In this document: piece after piece, positions 18,249-27,809 of the stretch
How the letters are laid out: the number at the start of each line of letters is the position of its first letter
How positions within the stretch are numbered: position 1 is the stretch's first letter
DNA from: Hydrogenophilales bacterium
Lineage (GTDB): Bacteria; Pseudomonadota; Gammaproteobacteria; Burkholderiales; Thiobacillaceae
Length of the DNA: 64,000 bases
Assembly (NCBI GenBank): GCA_016195805.1
Contig: JACPYT010000014.1
Location: 1 to 64,000, forward strand
Reading direction: 5' to 3'
The notes under the pieces: model-generated
What the model saw: the letters and a program-made list of their open reading frames with translations, nothing else
The model's database searches: none
Told to the model about the DNA's origin: nothing
Translations under genes and position numbers: made by a program

Positions 18249-18509
18249 TTAGTGGCGCGCTGCAACGACAACGCCGGTCGCCGCCACCGGATCGCCGGTC
18301 AGGCGCCAGCAGTGGTCGCGGCCGTCGACCAGGTAAAGATCGAAGGACGGGTATTCGCGGTACGGCGCCTCGCCGCCCATGTCGCTGGCGTCGCAGCGGG
18401 TCAGCGAGAGGCCGGGGAAGCGGCTGCGGAAATCGGCCAGCGGATTCCCCTCTGCAGGCGGCAGCGCCAGCAGATTGCCGAGGCGGGCAAGATCGTCAGG
18501 GCTGATCAT
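18249..18509 (-). CDS. Small nif-cluster protein after nifT
   Basis: 86 residues, MISPDDLARLGNLLALPPAE at the N-terminus, then a core with RCDASDMGGEAPYR and FDLYLVDGRDHCWRLT. It resembles a small conserved family seen in other nif clusters (possibly DUF6129, from memory). No known activity. The start at 18509 lies one base from the nifT stop, indicating tight coupling. Confidence 0.75.
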   Translation of the reverse strand: MISPDDLARLGNLLALPPAEGNPLADFRSRFPGLSLTRCDASDMGGEAPYREYPSFDLYLVDGRDHCWRLTGDPVAATGVVVAARH

Positions 18510-18510
18510 G

Positions 18511-18720
18511 TCACTCTCCCAGACGGCGCGCGTCCACCGTGATCGGCAGGGTCGTTTCCGGCGCCATCGCCGGCAGCTCCAGACGCCAGCCGTTGGCCAG
18601 CGTGACGATGCCGCCCCACATGCCCGCCTGCTCCATGGCCACGATGGGCTCTTCGAGGTCCTTCTTCGGCACGTAGGCCGAGAGGGTTCCCTGGGCATCT
18701 TTTCTGATCATGATTTTCAT
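18511..18720 (-). CDS. nifT: NifT/FixU protein
   Basis: 69 residues, MKIMIRKDAQGTLSAYVPKK then DLEEPIV and WGGIVTLANGW, the diagnostic NifT/FixU pattern. Small conserved nif accessory protein; deletion usually has a mild phenotype, possibly affecting cofactor maturation. It lies 24 bp after nifS. Confidence 0.95.
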   Translation of the reverse strand: MKIMIRKDAQGTLSAYVPKKDLEEPIVAMEQAGMWGGIVTLANGWRLELPAMAPETTLPITVDARRLGE

Positions 18721-18744
18721 GCGGTTTCCTTGGTGGTAAATGGG

Positions 18745-19893
18745 TCACGCGGCTGCGGCGGTCATGCGCCGGATCACGGCGCTCAGGGTATCGAGCACCT
18801 GATCGATTTCCGCCGCGGTCGTGTAGCGGCTGAGGGAAAAGCGGATCGTCGCCCGCGCCTGCGCCTCGGTGAGGCCCATGGCCTGCAGGACATGGGACGG
18901 CGCTCTGCCGCCGGCGGTGCACGCGGCGCCGGAGGACACACAGATGCCGGCCTTGTCGAGGCGGTCGAGGATCACCTCGGCCTCGAGTTCGCCGAAGCGC
19001 ACGCTGCTCGTGTTGGCGACGCGCGGCGAACCGGCGCCGTTGATGCTTGCGAAGGAGATGCGCGCCAGCACGCCGGCCTCCAGCCGGTCGCGCAGCGCGG
19101 CCATCGTCGCTGCCTTGGCGTCGAGCGCCTGCGCGGCGAGTTCGCACGCCACGCCCATGCCGACGATGCCGGGCACGTTCTCGGTGCCGCCGCGCCGGTT
19201 GCGTTCCTGGTGGCCGAACAGCATGGGCGCAAGCTTCAGGCCCTTGCGCACGAACAGCGCGCCGACGCCCTTGGGCGCGTGCAGCTTGTGCCCGGACACC
19301 GACAGCAGGTCAGCCGGCACCTCGGCGAGATCGATGTCGAGCTTGCCTGCCGCCTGCACCGCGTCGGTGTGGAACAGCGCGCCTTTCGATCTGACCATGC
19401 GCGCGGCCTCGGCGACCGGGAACAGCACGCCGGTTTCGTTGTTGGCCCACATCAGCGAGACCAGCGCGGTGTCCGGCGTGATCGCGTTGTCCAGCGCGGC
19501 CGGGTCAAGGCCGCCGTCGGCGTCGACCGGCAGCCGCGTCACCTGAACGCCCTGCGTTTCCAGCTGCGCCAGCAGGGCCAGCGTGGCCGGGTGCTCGACC
19601 GCGCTGGTGACGATGTGGGATCGGCCCGGACGCGCCGCCAGCGCGCCGTGGATCGCCAGATGGCTGGATTCGGTGCCGCTGGCGGTGAACACGATCTCGG
19701 CCGGCGTCGCGTTCAGCAACTTCGCCACCGACGCGCGCGCCTCGATCACGCGCGACTTCGCCGCCTCGCCCACCGCGTGCTTGCTCGACGGGTTGCCCCA
19801 GAACTCGCACAGGCACTCGAGCAGCGGCGCCACGCACTCGGGCGCCACCGCCGTGGTGGCATTGTTGTCGAGATAAACGGCTTGCTGCGTCAT
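18745..19893 (-). CDS. nifS: Cysteine desulfurase NifS
   Basis: A 382-residue class V PLP enzyme supplying sulfur for nitrogenase Fe-S and cofactor assembly. Visible features are YLDNNATT at the N-terminus, HTDAVQAAGK, the PLP Lys in SGHKLHAPKG, RRGGTENVPG, and the catalytic Cys in SSGAACTAGGR. Full family length. Start ATG at 19893 overlaps the end of the DUF3024 gene by 4 bp, so it is coupled to it. No separate nifU is visible in the window. Confidence 0.97.
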   Translation of the reverse strand: MTQQAVYLDNNATTAVAPECVAPLLECLCEFWGNPSSKHAVGEAAKSRVIEARASVAKLLNATPAEIVFTASGTESSHLAIHGALAARPGRSHIVTSAVEHPATLALLAQLETQGVQVTRLPVDADGGLDPAALDNAITPDTALVSLMWANNETGVLFPVAEAARMVRSKGALFHTDAVQAAGKLDIDLAEVPADLLSVSGHKLHAPKGVGALFVRKGLKLAPMLFGHQERNRRGGTENVPGIVGMGVACELAAQALDAKAATMAALRDRLEAGVLARISFASINGAGSPRVANTSSVRFGELEAEVILDRLDKAGICVSSGAACTAGGRAPSHVLQAMGLTEAQARATIRFSLSRYTTAAEIDQVLDTLSAVIRRMTAAAA

Positions 19894-20207
19894 GGCCAAA
19901 AAATCCGATCCGGGTCCTGGTTCAACATCTGCAACAGCGCGGGCAACGCGCCGAACTCTGCAAACAGCGTCCACTCGCAGCGCGCGTGGTCCTTGCGGTA
20001 CAGCCGCCAGCGCTGCAGCGCGCTCGCGTATTCCAGCCTGGCGATATCGATCATGCCGCCGGCCGGGTCGACATTGCGCGAGCAGCAGGGGCTCTCGATC
20101 CGGTAGCCCCCTTCCACCGCCCGCACTTCCGGGCTGACGTAGCGGTAGCGGGCCCGCGCATCGAGCGCGCGCTCGATGCGCTTGCGGTCCACATCGTTCG
20201 GCTGCAT
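19890..20207 (-). CDS. DUF3024-type small protein
   Basis: 105 residues. It fits DUF3024 by KRIERALDARARY near the start and the ending LLQMLNQDPDRIFWP, which parallels the family's terminal DxDPxxxFW. Two adjacent Cys (SPCCS) are present. The start is uncertain: ATG at 20207 is used; the frame is open further up. Embedded in the nif operon between nifZ and nifS. Confidence 0.75.
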   Translation of the reverse strand: MQPNDVDRKRIERALDARARYRYVSPEVRAVEGGYRIESPCCSRNVDPAGGMIDIARLEYASALQRWRLYRKDHARCEWTLFAEFGALPALLQMLNQDPDRIFWP

Positions 20208-20265
20208 GCCGCCAGGCAGCACAGGGTCGCCCACATTCCGCTCCGTGTTCGTCCGGGCCGGGTGC

Positions 20266-20505
20266 TCACGCCGGCGTGATCTCTTCCTCGAGGCAGCCCA
20301 CCACGACGGCGGCCTCGAACTCGACCAGGTAGACCGGCAGGTTGAGTTCCTCGTGGTAGCCGACATTGACGATTTCGCCGGGCGTGCCGGTGCTCACCAG
20401 CAGTGCCTCCGGCTCGCGGTCCGGGTAGGTACCGTCGTTGAACAGGTCGGCCGTCGCCACCATGCGCTGGCCCCACTGGTATTTCGCTTCTCTCGGTTCG
20501 ATCAT
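20266..20505 (-). CDS. nifZ: NifZ, short form
   Basis: 79 residues with the NifZ domain: KYQWGQRMVATADLFNDGTY, then PGEIVNVGYH and LPVYLVEF. NifZ assists P-cluster maturation of the MoFe protein. Its ATG overlaps the stop of a second nifZ gene, giving two in tandem. Confidence 0.93.
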   Translation of the reverse strand: MIEPREAKYQWGQRMVATADLFNDGTYPDREPEALLVSTGTPGEIVNVGYHEELNLPVYLVEFEAAVVVGCLEEEITPA

Positions 20506-20840
20506 GCTGTCGCCTCCTCGTTCGTCTCACTGCTGACCGCTGACTGCTGACCGCTCACCGCTTTCTCTTCGACGAAGGCTTCGAGTTCCTTGCCGCGCAT
20601 GCCGACGCGATGACCGGTATCGACGAAATCGACGGCGTAGATGTAGAACTGCTGCAGGAAGGTGCCGATGCTGGTGACGTAGCCGATGTCGCCCTTCCTC
20701 ACCAGGATCTCGCCGATGTCCTTGCCGGCATAGGTGCCGTCGTTGCGCACCGTCTTGGTGGATTTCACCTTCGCCCCGTAATCGAAAATCGGGTCGGCGG
20801 TGAGTTCCACGATGTCACTGTCACGACTGATCTTGGCCAT
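20502..20840 (-). CDS. nifZ: NifZ, second copy with repeat-derived tail
   Basis: 112 residues. NifZ signatures are DYGAKVKSTKTVRNDGTYAG and GDIGYVTSIG. The last about 20 residues (SGQQSAVSSETNE) are encoded by a short TCAGC-type repeat, so the C-terminus is probably an added tail. Overlaps the short nifZ by 4 bp. Confidence 0.93.
   Translation of the reverse strand: MAKISRDSDIVELTADPIFDYGAKVKSTKTVRNDGTYAGKDIGEILVRKGDIGYVTSIGTFLQQFYIYAVDFVDTGHRVGMRGKELEAFVEEKAVSGQQSAVSSETNEEATA
20527..20571. repeat. Tandem short repeat in the 3' end of nifZ
   Basis: The plus strand shows alternating CTGCTGACCGCTGACTGCTG units followed by ACCGCTCACCGC. Such units are a common short mobile-looking repeat and translate as SGQQSAVS. 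It extends the NifZ reading frame instead of disrupting it. Confidence 0.6.
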
Positions 20841-20863
20841 GGTCTGATTCCTCTCGCTGATTC

Positions 20864-21673
20864 CTAAAACGGCCGCAACGCCGGTTTCTGCGTCGCCAGC
20901 CGGCTGACGCCCGCCGTGTCGCCGCCCAGGCGCTGGCATACAAGGCTGCGCACCAGTTCGTCCTCGTCGTCGGCCAGCCGCTTCAAATGGTTCGGTTCCA
21001 CCCGGCTCGCCACCTCGTAGCGCACGCGCCAGTCCGGATCGTCCAGCAGCAGGTGCAGCTGGCCGGCGGGCATCCGCCTGGCCACTTCGCGCCGTACCGT
21101 GATCTCGCCGTCATGCGCCATGCCGGGCAGCCAGTCGTCGCCGATGCGGCTCGCCACCGCGCTACGCACCCCGGGGTCCTCGTCATGCATCAGCAGGATC
21201 AGCAGCCCCTCCGGAATGCGCCGCGCCACCACCTGGCGCACGTAGTAGTCGGCGTCGTGGATCATGGCGTGGAGTTCGTGCGGATCGAGGCGCGCCGCCA
21301 CCCGGATGCGCACTTCCCGGTGTGGGTCGTTCACCAGTTCCAGCAGGTACCTGGGCGGCAGCCGCACCGCCGCGCTGCCGCGCACGGTCTCGTCGGGATC
21401 GTGGATCAGCTGCGGCAGATGGAACACGTCGACGTGCTTGGCCGCGACCGCACGCACCTCGAAATACGGGTGGGCCAGATAGTCGCGGGCCCGTTCCGGG
21501 TTCCAGTGAAAGAAGCGGTCGATGCGCTTGGCGTAACGGTCGGCCACGCACGCATGCCCGAGGCTGCAGCGCCCCTGGTCGAGCAGGCTGCGACAGGCAC
21601 AGGCCGCGCAATCCAGCGCGCACCCCTGCCAGTCGACCGGCGGGCCCAACTCGTTCGAGCTCGGCTCACTCAT
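20864..21673 (-). CDS. LRV (leucine-rich-variant) 4Fe-4S protein
   Basis: 269 residues. The N-terminus holds a Cys-rich cluster site (C18, C22, C25, C27, C36, C42). Residues 60-250 are about eight 24-residue LRV/HEAT-like repeats of the type DPDxxVRxxVAxRLPxxxL. This architecture matches the Azotobacter nif-linked LRV protein, which carries a 4Fe-4S cluster. Function unknown, probably protein binding in nitrogenase assembly. Start ATG at 21673 overlaps the end of the TPR gene. Confidence 0.9.
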   Translation of the reverse strand: MSEPSSNELGPPVDWQGCALDCAACACRSLLDQGRCSLGHACVADRYAKRIDRFFHWNPERARDYLAHPYFEVRAVAAKHVDVFHLPQLIHDPDETVRGSAAVRLPPRYLLELVNDPHREVRIRVAARLDPHELHAMIHDADYYVRQVVARRIPEGLLILLMHDEDPGVRSAVASRIGDDWLPGMAHDGEITVRREVARRMPAGQLHLLLDDPDWRVRYEVASRVEPNHLKRLADDEDELVRSLVCQRLGGDTAGVSRLATQKPALRPF

Positions 21674-22199
21674 CCTCGTCCTCCTGACCGTGGCGGGCCA
21701 GGACCTTGAGCAGCACCGCTGCATTCAGCTTGTCGCTGGGATCGAGTTCCAGCATCTTCGTCAGCGCGGCATGGCTTGCTTCCAGCCGCCCCAGGCGCAT
21801 CTGCAGGTAAGCGTAAGCCTTCAGGGTGAACAGGTAGAAGCGCGGCAGGATGGCATCGTAGCTGCCGAAGTCCGCATCGCCGCCCCGCACGCGCCGCCAG
21901 TCCTCATGCAGATGGTTGTCGCGCGCGGCCTTGATGAGGCAGCGTTCGGCCACCTCGAGCGCGTCGGCGAGACGCCCCTTGTAGAAATAGAAGCGGTACA
22001 GCGCGATCAGCACGGCGGCATGGCCGGGCGCCAGGGCCTGCGCCTGGAACAGGTGATTCTCGGCGATGCGGTCGTGCGCGTAATTGATCCCGGCGAGGCG
22101 CAGATGCTGCTCGGCCGGCTCCGGCAGGTTGCCGCCCAGGCAGGTGCGCGCCAGCCATTCGGGGTCCATGTCCGCCGGCACGGCGGGACTTGCCGTCAT
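21666..22199 (-). CDS. TPR-like nif-operon protein
   Basis: 177 residues from the ATG at 22199, which has a GGAGGG box 8 nt upstream; a 188-residue form from 22232 is possible. Helical TPR-like pattern (HLFQAQALAPGHAAVLIALYRFYFYKGRL, abridged ALAPGHAAVLIALYRFYF) and a second unit around LEASHAALTKMLELDPSDKL. Probably a scaffold in nitrogenase maturation (inference). The C-terminus is acidic (EDEDE). Confidence 0.82.
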   Translation of the reverse strand: MTASPAVPADMDPEWLARTCLGGNLPEPAEQHLRLAGINYAHDRIAENHLFQAQALAPGHAAVLIALYRFYFYKGRLADALEVAERCLIKAARDNHLHEDWRRVRGGDADFGSYDAILPRFYLFTLKAYAYLQMRLGRLEASHAALTKMLELDPSDKLNAAVLLKVLARHGQEDEDE

Positions 22200-22250
22200 G
22201 ATCCCGCCCTCCGTTGTCCAGTCATCCGCCATGGCCCGCTCACCCCCGCC

Positions 22251-22622
22251 TCAGTGCCGGTGGCCGATGCTGGAGATATCGATGCTGGCCATCCCGCTGC
22301 TGCTGGAGCTGCTGCAGCCGCAGGACGGCGAATTCGGCGTGACGAAGGTCAGCCCGCTGTGGGTCGGCGTATCCGCGAAGTCGATGGTCGCGCCTTGCAG
22401 CAGCAGGCGGCTTTCCGCCGGCAGAAATAACCTGACGCCGGCGACCTCGACCACCGCATCGCCCGCCAGCGGGACCGACTCCACGGTGAATTCGGAGGCC
22501 AGCCCGGAGCAGCCGCCGGCGCTCACCGTCAGGCGGAAGCCGGCGTTCGCTCCGGCGCCGCCAAAGTTGATCATGCGGCGCACGAATTTCTCGGCCGCGG
22601 GGGTGAGGGTCAGTTCCATCAT
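22251..22622 (-). CDS. HesB/IscA-type Fe-S carrier (IscA-nif)
   Basis: 123 residues, with cluster-ligand Cys in SAGGCSGLASE and SCGC. The Ser-rich tail ends in HRH. A-type carriers deliver Fe-S clusters; this copy is dedicated to nif by position between the ferredoxin and accessory genes. Two ATGs occur in tandem (22622 and 22619), after an AGGAG. Confidence 0.94.
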   Translation of the reverse strand: MMELTLTPAAEKFVRRMINFGGAGANAGFRLTVSAGGCSGLASEFTVESVPLAGDAVVEVAGVRLFLPAESRLLLQGATIDFADTPTHSGLTFVTPNSPSCGCSSSSSSGMASIDISSIGHRH

Positions 22623-22628
22623 CCTCTC

Positions 22629-22850
22629 CTAGGCCGCCACGTAGCGCGGGTAGCTGTTGTCGATCACGCAGGTGTCGTCGACCGGACAGACCGCGACGCA
22701 CTGCGGATCGTCGAAGTAGCCGATGCACTCGGTGCACTTCTCCGGCTTGATGATGAAGGTGCCGTCCTTCTCGCGGATGGCGTTGTTGGGGCACTCCGGC
22801 TCGCACGCCGAACAGGCCGTGCACTGGGAACTGATGATCTTGAATGCCAT
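22629..22850 (-). CDS. nif-linked 4Fe-4S dicluster ferredoxin (FdxN type)
   Basis: 73 residues. The first cluster motif is [12 protein letters not shown]. The second is [18 protein letters not shown], with the extended insert between ligands that is typical of the ferredoxin next to nifB. It likely donates electrons to NifB or nitrogenase maturation. It lies 38 bp after nifB. Confidence 0.94.
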   Translation of the reverse strand: MAFKIISSQCTACSACEPECPNNAIREKDGTFIIKPEKCTECIGYFDDPQCVAVCPVDDTCVIDNSYPRYVAA

Positions 22851-22888
22851 GTTTAAAACTCCTGTTGCGAAAAAATTGTTTCGGGTTC

Positions 22889-24448
22889 CTATGCCGCGAT
22901 GTAAGCGCCCTGGCGGATGTCGGCGTCGCCGCGCACCACGTGCTGGATTTCGCCCGACTTGATCTTGGCCAGGTAGTCCTTGAAATACTTCACCGCGGAC
23001 TGCTCGATGAACTCGTGCGCGTACTTGTCCACCGGATCGATGCCTGCCGCCTGCAAATCCGCCTTCGGGCACCCGCCGATCTTGGCCACGAACACCGCCA
23101 CGCAGTCGTTGATCGCGCGGATCACGGTCTGCAATGAGTCTTCCTCGCCATACCCGCCCTGGCAGTAGAGGTCGACGCGGCGATGGCCGACGAACTTGGA
23201 ACCTTCGGTGCTGAGTTCGTAGATCTGGAATTCCTGCGCATGACCGAAGTGCTCGTTGACCCGGCCGTGGCCCTTGGTCGCAACGGCGATCAGGATCTTC
23301 ACGTCGCTGAACTCGGCCTCCAGATCCGCCAGCTCGGCCTGCTTGGCCGCCACCGTGGCCTGGCGTTCCTGCTCCACCGCTTCCTGGTAGGCTTTGCGGC
23401 CTTCGAGGTCGTAGTTCACGTCCATCGCCTCGATCTTCTCGGTGGTGAACTCGGCGCTGTGGTCCTCGCCCAGCAGGCCGACGGCGTCGGCACGGCACTG
23501 GCGGCAATGGCGCATCATGTTCATCTCGCCTTCGCATGAGTCCTGCAGCGCCTTGAGTTCCTGCGCGGTGGGGCCGCGCTGGCCGTTGAGGCCGAACACG
23601 GTGCCGTGCTCCGGTGCGGAGATGAGCGGCATGATGTTGTGCAGGAAGGCGCCGCGCGACTTCACCGCCTTGTTCACCTCGACCAGATGCTGGTCGTTGA
23701 TGCCGGGGATCATCACCGAATTCACCTTGCACAGGATGCCGCGCTCGGTGAGCATCTCCAGTCCGCGCATCTGGTGCTCGTGCAGGATGCGCGCCGCGTC
23801 GATGCCCTTCCAGCGCTTGTTCTTGTAGAAGATCCACGGGTAGATGTGCTGCCCGACTTCCGGATCGACCATGTTGATGGTGATGGTGACGTGGTCGATG
23901 TTGTACTGCGACAGGCGCTCCACATGCTCCGGCAGGGCGAGGCCGTTGGTCGACACGCACAGCTTGATGTCGGGCGCGGTCTGGGCCACCAGCTCGAAGG
24001 TCTTGAAGGTCTTCTCGGGGTTGGCGAGTGGGTCCCCGGGGCCGGCGATGCCGAGCACGGTCATCTGCGGAATCGTGGACGCGACCGCCAGCACCTTCTT
24101 CGCCGCCTGCTCGGGCGTGAGCTTCTCGCTCACCACGCCGGGGCGCGATTCGTTGGCGCAGTCGTATTTGCGGTTGCAATAGTTGCACTGGATGTTGCAG
24201 GCCGGCGCCACCGCCACGTGCATGCGCGCGAAGTGGTGGTGCGCCTCTTCACTGTAGCAGGGATGGTTCTTCACCTTCTCCCAGATTGCCGGGTCCATGT
24301 CTTCCGGGCCGCCGGACGAACCGCAACTGGCCTTGCCGCCCTCGCTGGACGTGCCGCAGCCCTTGTGCTCGGCCACCTGCTGCATGATCTGATCGATCGA
24401 CCTGGCCTGATCGGCCGTTGCGCTCACTTCACCTGCATGATTGTCCAT
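22889..24448 (-). CDS. nifB: FeMo-cofactor biosynthesis protein NifB
   Basis: 519-residue radical SAM enzyme making the NifB-co 8Fe-9S-C precursor. The SAM cluster ligands are C84, C88 and C91 (CNIQCNYC). An N-terminal Cys/Gly segment precedes it, and a C-terminal NifX/NafY-like domain (about 385-510; [12 protein letters not shown]) follows, so this is the long NifB form. The start has GGGAGG 6 nt upstream. It heads the long accessory operon and is controlled by the sigma-54 element at 24527-24542 with two NifA sites. Confidence 0.98.
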   Translation of the reverse strand: MDNHAGEVSATADQARSIDQIMQQVAEHKGCGTSSEGGKASCGSSGGPEDMDPAIWEKVKNHPCYSEEAHHHFARMHVAVAPACNIQCNYCNRKYDCANESRPGVVSEKLTPEQAAKKVLAVASTIPQMTVLGIAGPGDPLANPEKTFKTFELVAQTAPDIKLCVSTNGLALPEHVERLSQYNIDHVTITINMVDPEVGQHIYPWIFYKNKRWKGIDAARILHEHQMRGLEMLTERGILCKVNSVMIPGINDQHLVEVNKAVKSRGAFLHNIMPLISAPEHGTVFGLNGQRGPTAQELKALQDSCEGEMNMMRHCRQCRADAVGLLGEDHSAEFTTEKIEAMDVNYDLEGRKAYQEAVEQERQATVAAKQAELADLEAEFSDVKILIAVATKGHGRVNEHFGHAQEFQIYELSTEGSKFVGHRRVDLYCQGGYGEEDSLQTVIRAINDCVAVFVAKIGGCPKADLQAAGIDPVDKYAHEFIEQSAVKYFKDYLAKIKSGEIQHVVRGDADIRQGAYIAA

Positions 24449-24526
24449 CCCTGCCTCCCGTCTGTGTCCATCGACAGCGGTCGCCGGTGCGGCCGCCCGT
24501 TAAATGGGTTCGTACAGGAGCCATTC

Positions 24527-24542
24527 AGCAACAAGCATGCCA
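24527..24542 (-). promoter_or_regulatory. Sigma-54 promoter of the nifB operon
   Basis: Minus-strand TGGCATGCTTGTTGCT fits the -24/-12 consensus. The start is predicted near 24516, giving a leader of about 68 nt. The operon downstream runs about 8.9 kb to 15627 without another clear promoter. Confidence 0.93.
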
Positions 24543-24591
24543 CGCGGGAAATTCACGGAAAGGCGCGAAAAACAGGCACTTGCGGTGAATC

Positions 24592-24619
24592 GTGGTTTGT
24601 CGCAGTTGCGACAAACCAC
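24592..24619. promoter_or_regulatory. NifA site embedded in a perfect 28-bp palindrome
   Basis: Arms GTGGTTTGTCGCA and TGCGACAAACCAC flank a central GT. The core TGT-N10-ACA (24598-24613) is the NifA motif, centred about 90 bp upstream of the predicted nifB start. The symmetry extends well beyond the consensus. Confidence 0.88.
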
Positions 24620-24638
24620 AAATCTCAAGGGTGGTAAT

Positions 24639-24654
24639 TGTCGGGAACGTTACA
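24639..24654. promoter_or_regulatory. Second NifA site upstream of nifB
   Basis: TGT-CGGGAACGTT-ACA. It is centred 41 bp (about four helical turns) from the palindromic site and lies just past the 3' end of nifA. Confidence 0.75.
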
Positions 24655-24700
24655 GCGGGGGAAACGGCGCGGTTGCGCGGACAGGCAGCCGCGGCAGCCG

Positions 24701-26323
<1,623 letters not shown>

Positions 26324-26382
26324 ATTCCGACCCCGTTTCGCCCAAATGGCGATTCAATACAAAAACCTGCTTTTATCCGCTA

Positions 26383-26398
26383 TGCAAGTAACGTGCCA
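26383..26398 (-). promoter_or_regulatory. Sigma-54 promoter of nifA
   Basis: Minus-strand TGGCACGTTACTTGCA is a perfect -24/-12 element. The start is predicted near 26372, 49 nt before the ATG. No TGT-N10-ACA or clear NtrC dyad was found upstream in this gap, so the activator is open. Confidence 0.9.
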
Positions 26399-26426
26399 TG
26401 TCATCTGGTCAGGGGTGGTACAGTGG

Positions 26427-26455
26427 TTGACTAATTTAGTCGGTTATTCTATTGT
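26427..26455 (+). promoter_or_regulatory. Sigma-70 promoter of tusE
   Basis: TTGACT, a 17-bp spacer, then TATTGT, 40 bp before the tusE ATG. Its -35 box overlaps the Rrf2/IscR-type operator at 26429-26441. Confidence 0.7.
26429..26441. promoter_or_regulatory. IscR type-1-like (Rrf2 family) operator between nifA and tusE
   Basis: GACTAATTTAGTC is a perfect match to the core GACTRWWWYAGTC of IscR type-1 sites, with fitting flanks (TT and GG). It overlaps the -35 box of tusE and is centred about 63 bp upstream of the predicted nifA start. An Rrf2 regulator bound here could repress tusE and affect nifA. Confidence 0.72.
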
Positions 26456-26494
26456 GCGTCATCGCAATTATTTACCTACTGCAAGGACTGCATC

Positions 26495-26827
26495 ATGGAA
26501 CGTGAAATCAACGGCAAAATGGTCGAAACCGATCCCGAAGGCTATCTGGTCAACCTGGAAGACTGGTCCGAGGAACTGGCGGTCGAACTGGCCAAGGAAG
26601 ACAAGCTGGAACTGGGCGATAACCACTGGAAGGTGATCCACTACATGCGCGACCAGTTCGCGCAGAACGGCACCGCGCCCAACCTGCGCTTCCTGCAGAA
26701 GGGCCTGAAGGAGGAGTTCGGCGACGAATGGGGCGACAAGAAATTCCTGTTCGACCTGTTCCCGTTCGGCCCCGCCAAGCAGGCCGGCCGCTACGCCGGC
26801 ACCCCGAAGCCGACCGGCTGCGTTTGA
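26495..26827 (+). CDS. tusE: TusE/DsrC-family sulfur relay protein
   Basis: 110 residues with the DsrC/TusE pattern DNHWKVIHYMRDQF and the C-terminal PTGCV, whose penultimate Cys109 carries the persulfide. The second Cys of true DsrC is absent, pointing to TusE-like sulfur transfer (for example tRNA 2-thiouridine). The start is a clear ATG. Divergent from nifA and followed by a strong terminator. Confidence 0.9.
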   Translation: MEREINGKMVETDPEGYLVNLEDWSEELAVELAKEDKLELGDNHWKVIHYMRDQFAQNGTAPNLRFLQKGLKEEFGDEWGDKKFLFDLFPFGPAKQAGRYAGTPKPTGCV

Positions 26828-26830
26828 GCG

Positions 26831-26887
26831 CTGAACGCGCCATGAAAAAAGCCCCGCAAGGCGGGGCTTTTTTCATGGCGCGTTCAG
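26831..26887. terminator. Bidirectional terminator, perfect 57-bp inverted repeat
   Basis: 27-bp perfect arms with an AAG loop. The inner part is A6-GCCCCGC / GCGGGGC-T6, so each strand has a stem followed by a U-tract. It serves the convergent tusE and DUF486 genes and even includes the stop codon of the latter (26884-26886). Confidence 0.95.
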
Positions 26888-27231
26888 GGATGGCTGCGGA
26901 ACATGAAGTAGACCGCGCCCATCAGGCACAGCGCCGCCCACAGGAAATCCCATTTCAGTTCGACCTTCATGTAGAGCACGGCGAACGGCATGAACACCGA
27001 CAGCGCGATCACTTCCTGCATGATCTTCAATTGCGGCAGGCTCATCACGGTGTAGCCGATGCGGTTGGCCGGCACCTGCAGCAGGTACTCGAACAGGGCG
27101 ATGCCCCAGCTGGCCAGGGCCGCAATCATCCACGGCTTGTTGTTCATGTCCTTCAGGTGCGCATACCAGGCGAAGGTCATGAAGACATTGGAGCAGGTGA
27201 GCAGGATCAGGGTTTGCAGGGAAGCGGGCAT
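26884..27231 (-). CDS. DMT-superfamily membrane protein (DUF486)
   Basis: 115 residues, four hydrophobic segments (LILLTCSNVFMTFAW, MIAALASWGIALFEYLL, VIALSVFMPFAVLYM, FLWAALCLMGAVYFMF). Matches the small DUF486/DMT family; substrate unknown. Start ATG at 27231 gives the usual family length. Stop lies within the terminator palindrome. Confidence 0.87.
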   Translation of the reverse strand: MPASLQTLILLTCSNVFMTFAWYAHLKDMNNKPWMIAALASWGIALFEYLLQVPANRIGYTVMSLPQLKIMQEVIALSVFMPFAVLYMKVELKWDFLWAALCLMGAVYFMFRSHP

Positions 27232-27311
27232 GATCGTCGTCCGGAATCGCACAGCGACATTGTAGGCAGTCCCCGCGGTAAAATGCCGCCTTTCGCATTG
27301 CAAGGGTCGGC

Positions 27312-27809
27312 ATGATGAGCGCGCCTCAAGTGGGGGTGGTGATGGGGTCTTCCAGCGACTGGGAGGTGATGAAGCACGCGGCGATGCTGCTGAAGCAGCT
27401 CGGCATCCCCTTCGAGGCCAAAGTGGTGTCCGCGCACCGCACCCCGGATCTGCTGTACGAATATGCCTCGACCGCCGAAGCGCGCGGTCTCAAGGCGATC
27501 ATCGCGGGCGCCGGCGGCGCCGCCCACTTGCCCGGCATGATCGCTTCGAAAACCATCGTGCCGGTGCTTGGCGTGCCGGTGCCGTCGAAATACCTCAAGG
27601 GCATGGATTCGCTGCTGTCCATCGTGCAGATGCCGAAGGGCATCCCGGTCGCCACCTTCGCCATCGGCGAGGCCGGTGCGGCCAACGCGGCGCTGTTCGC
27701 CGCCTCGCTGATCGCGCGCTACGACAACGGGCTGGCCGAGCAGCTCAATGACTTCCGCAAAGGCCAGTCCGACTCGGTGCTGGCGATGGAACTGCCCGAT
27801 GTCGAGTAA
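27312..27809 (+). CDS. purE: N5-carboxyaminoimidazole ribonucleotide mutase PurE
   Basis: 165 residues, class I Pur[14 protein letters not shown] at the start, SAHRTPD, and [10 protein letters not shown] are the family active-site blocks. It converts N5-CAIR to CAIR in purine synthesis. Overlaps purK by 11 bp. Confidence 0.97.
   Translation: MMSAPQVGVVMGSSSDWEVMKHAAMLLKQLGIPFEAKVVSAHRTPDLLYEYASTAEARGLKAIIAGAGGAAHLPGMIASKTIVPVLGVPVPSKYLKGMDSLLSIVQMPKGIPVATFAIGEAGAANAALFAASLIARYDNGLAEQLNDFRKGQSDSVLAMELPDVE

Noticed and set aside
26400-26494. NtrC or NifA enhancer for nifA
   Set aside because: Neither TGCACC-type dyad nor TGT-N10-ACA is present in the gap; the activator of the nifA sigma-54 promoter stays unknown.
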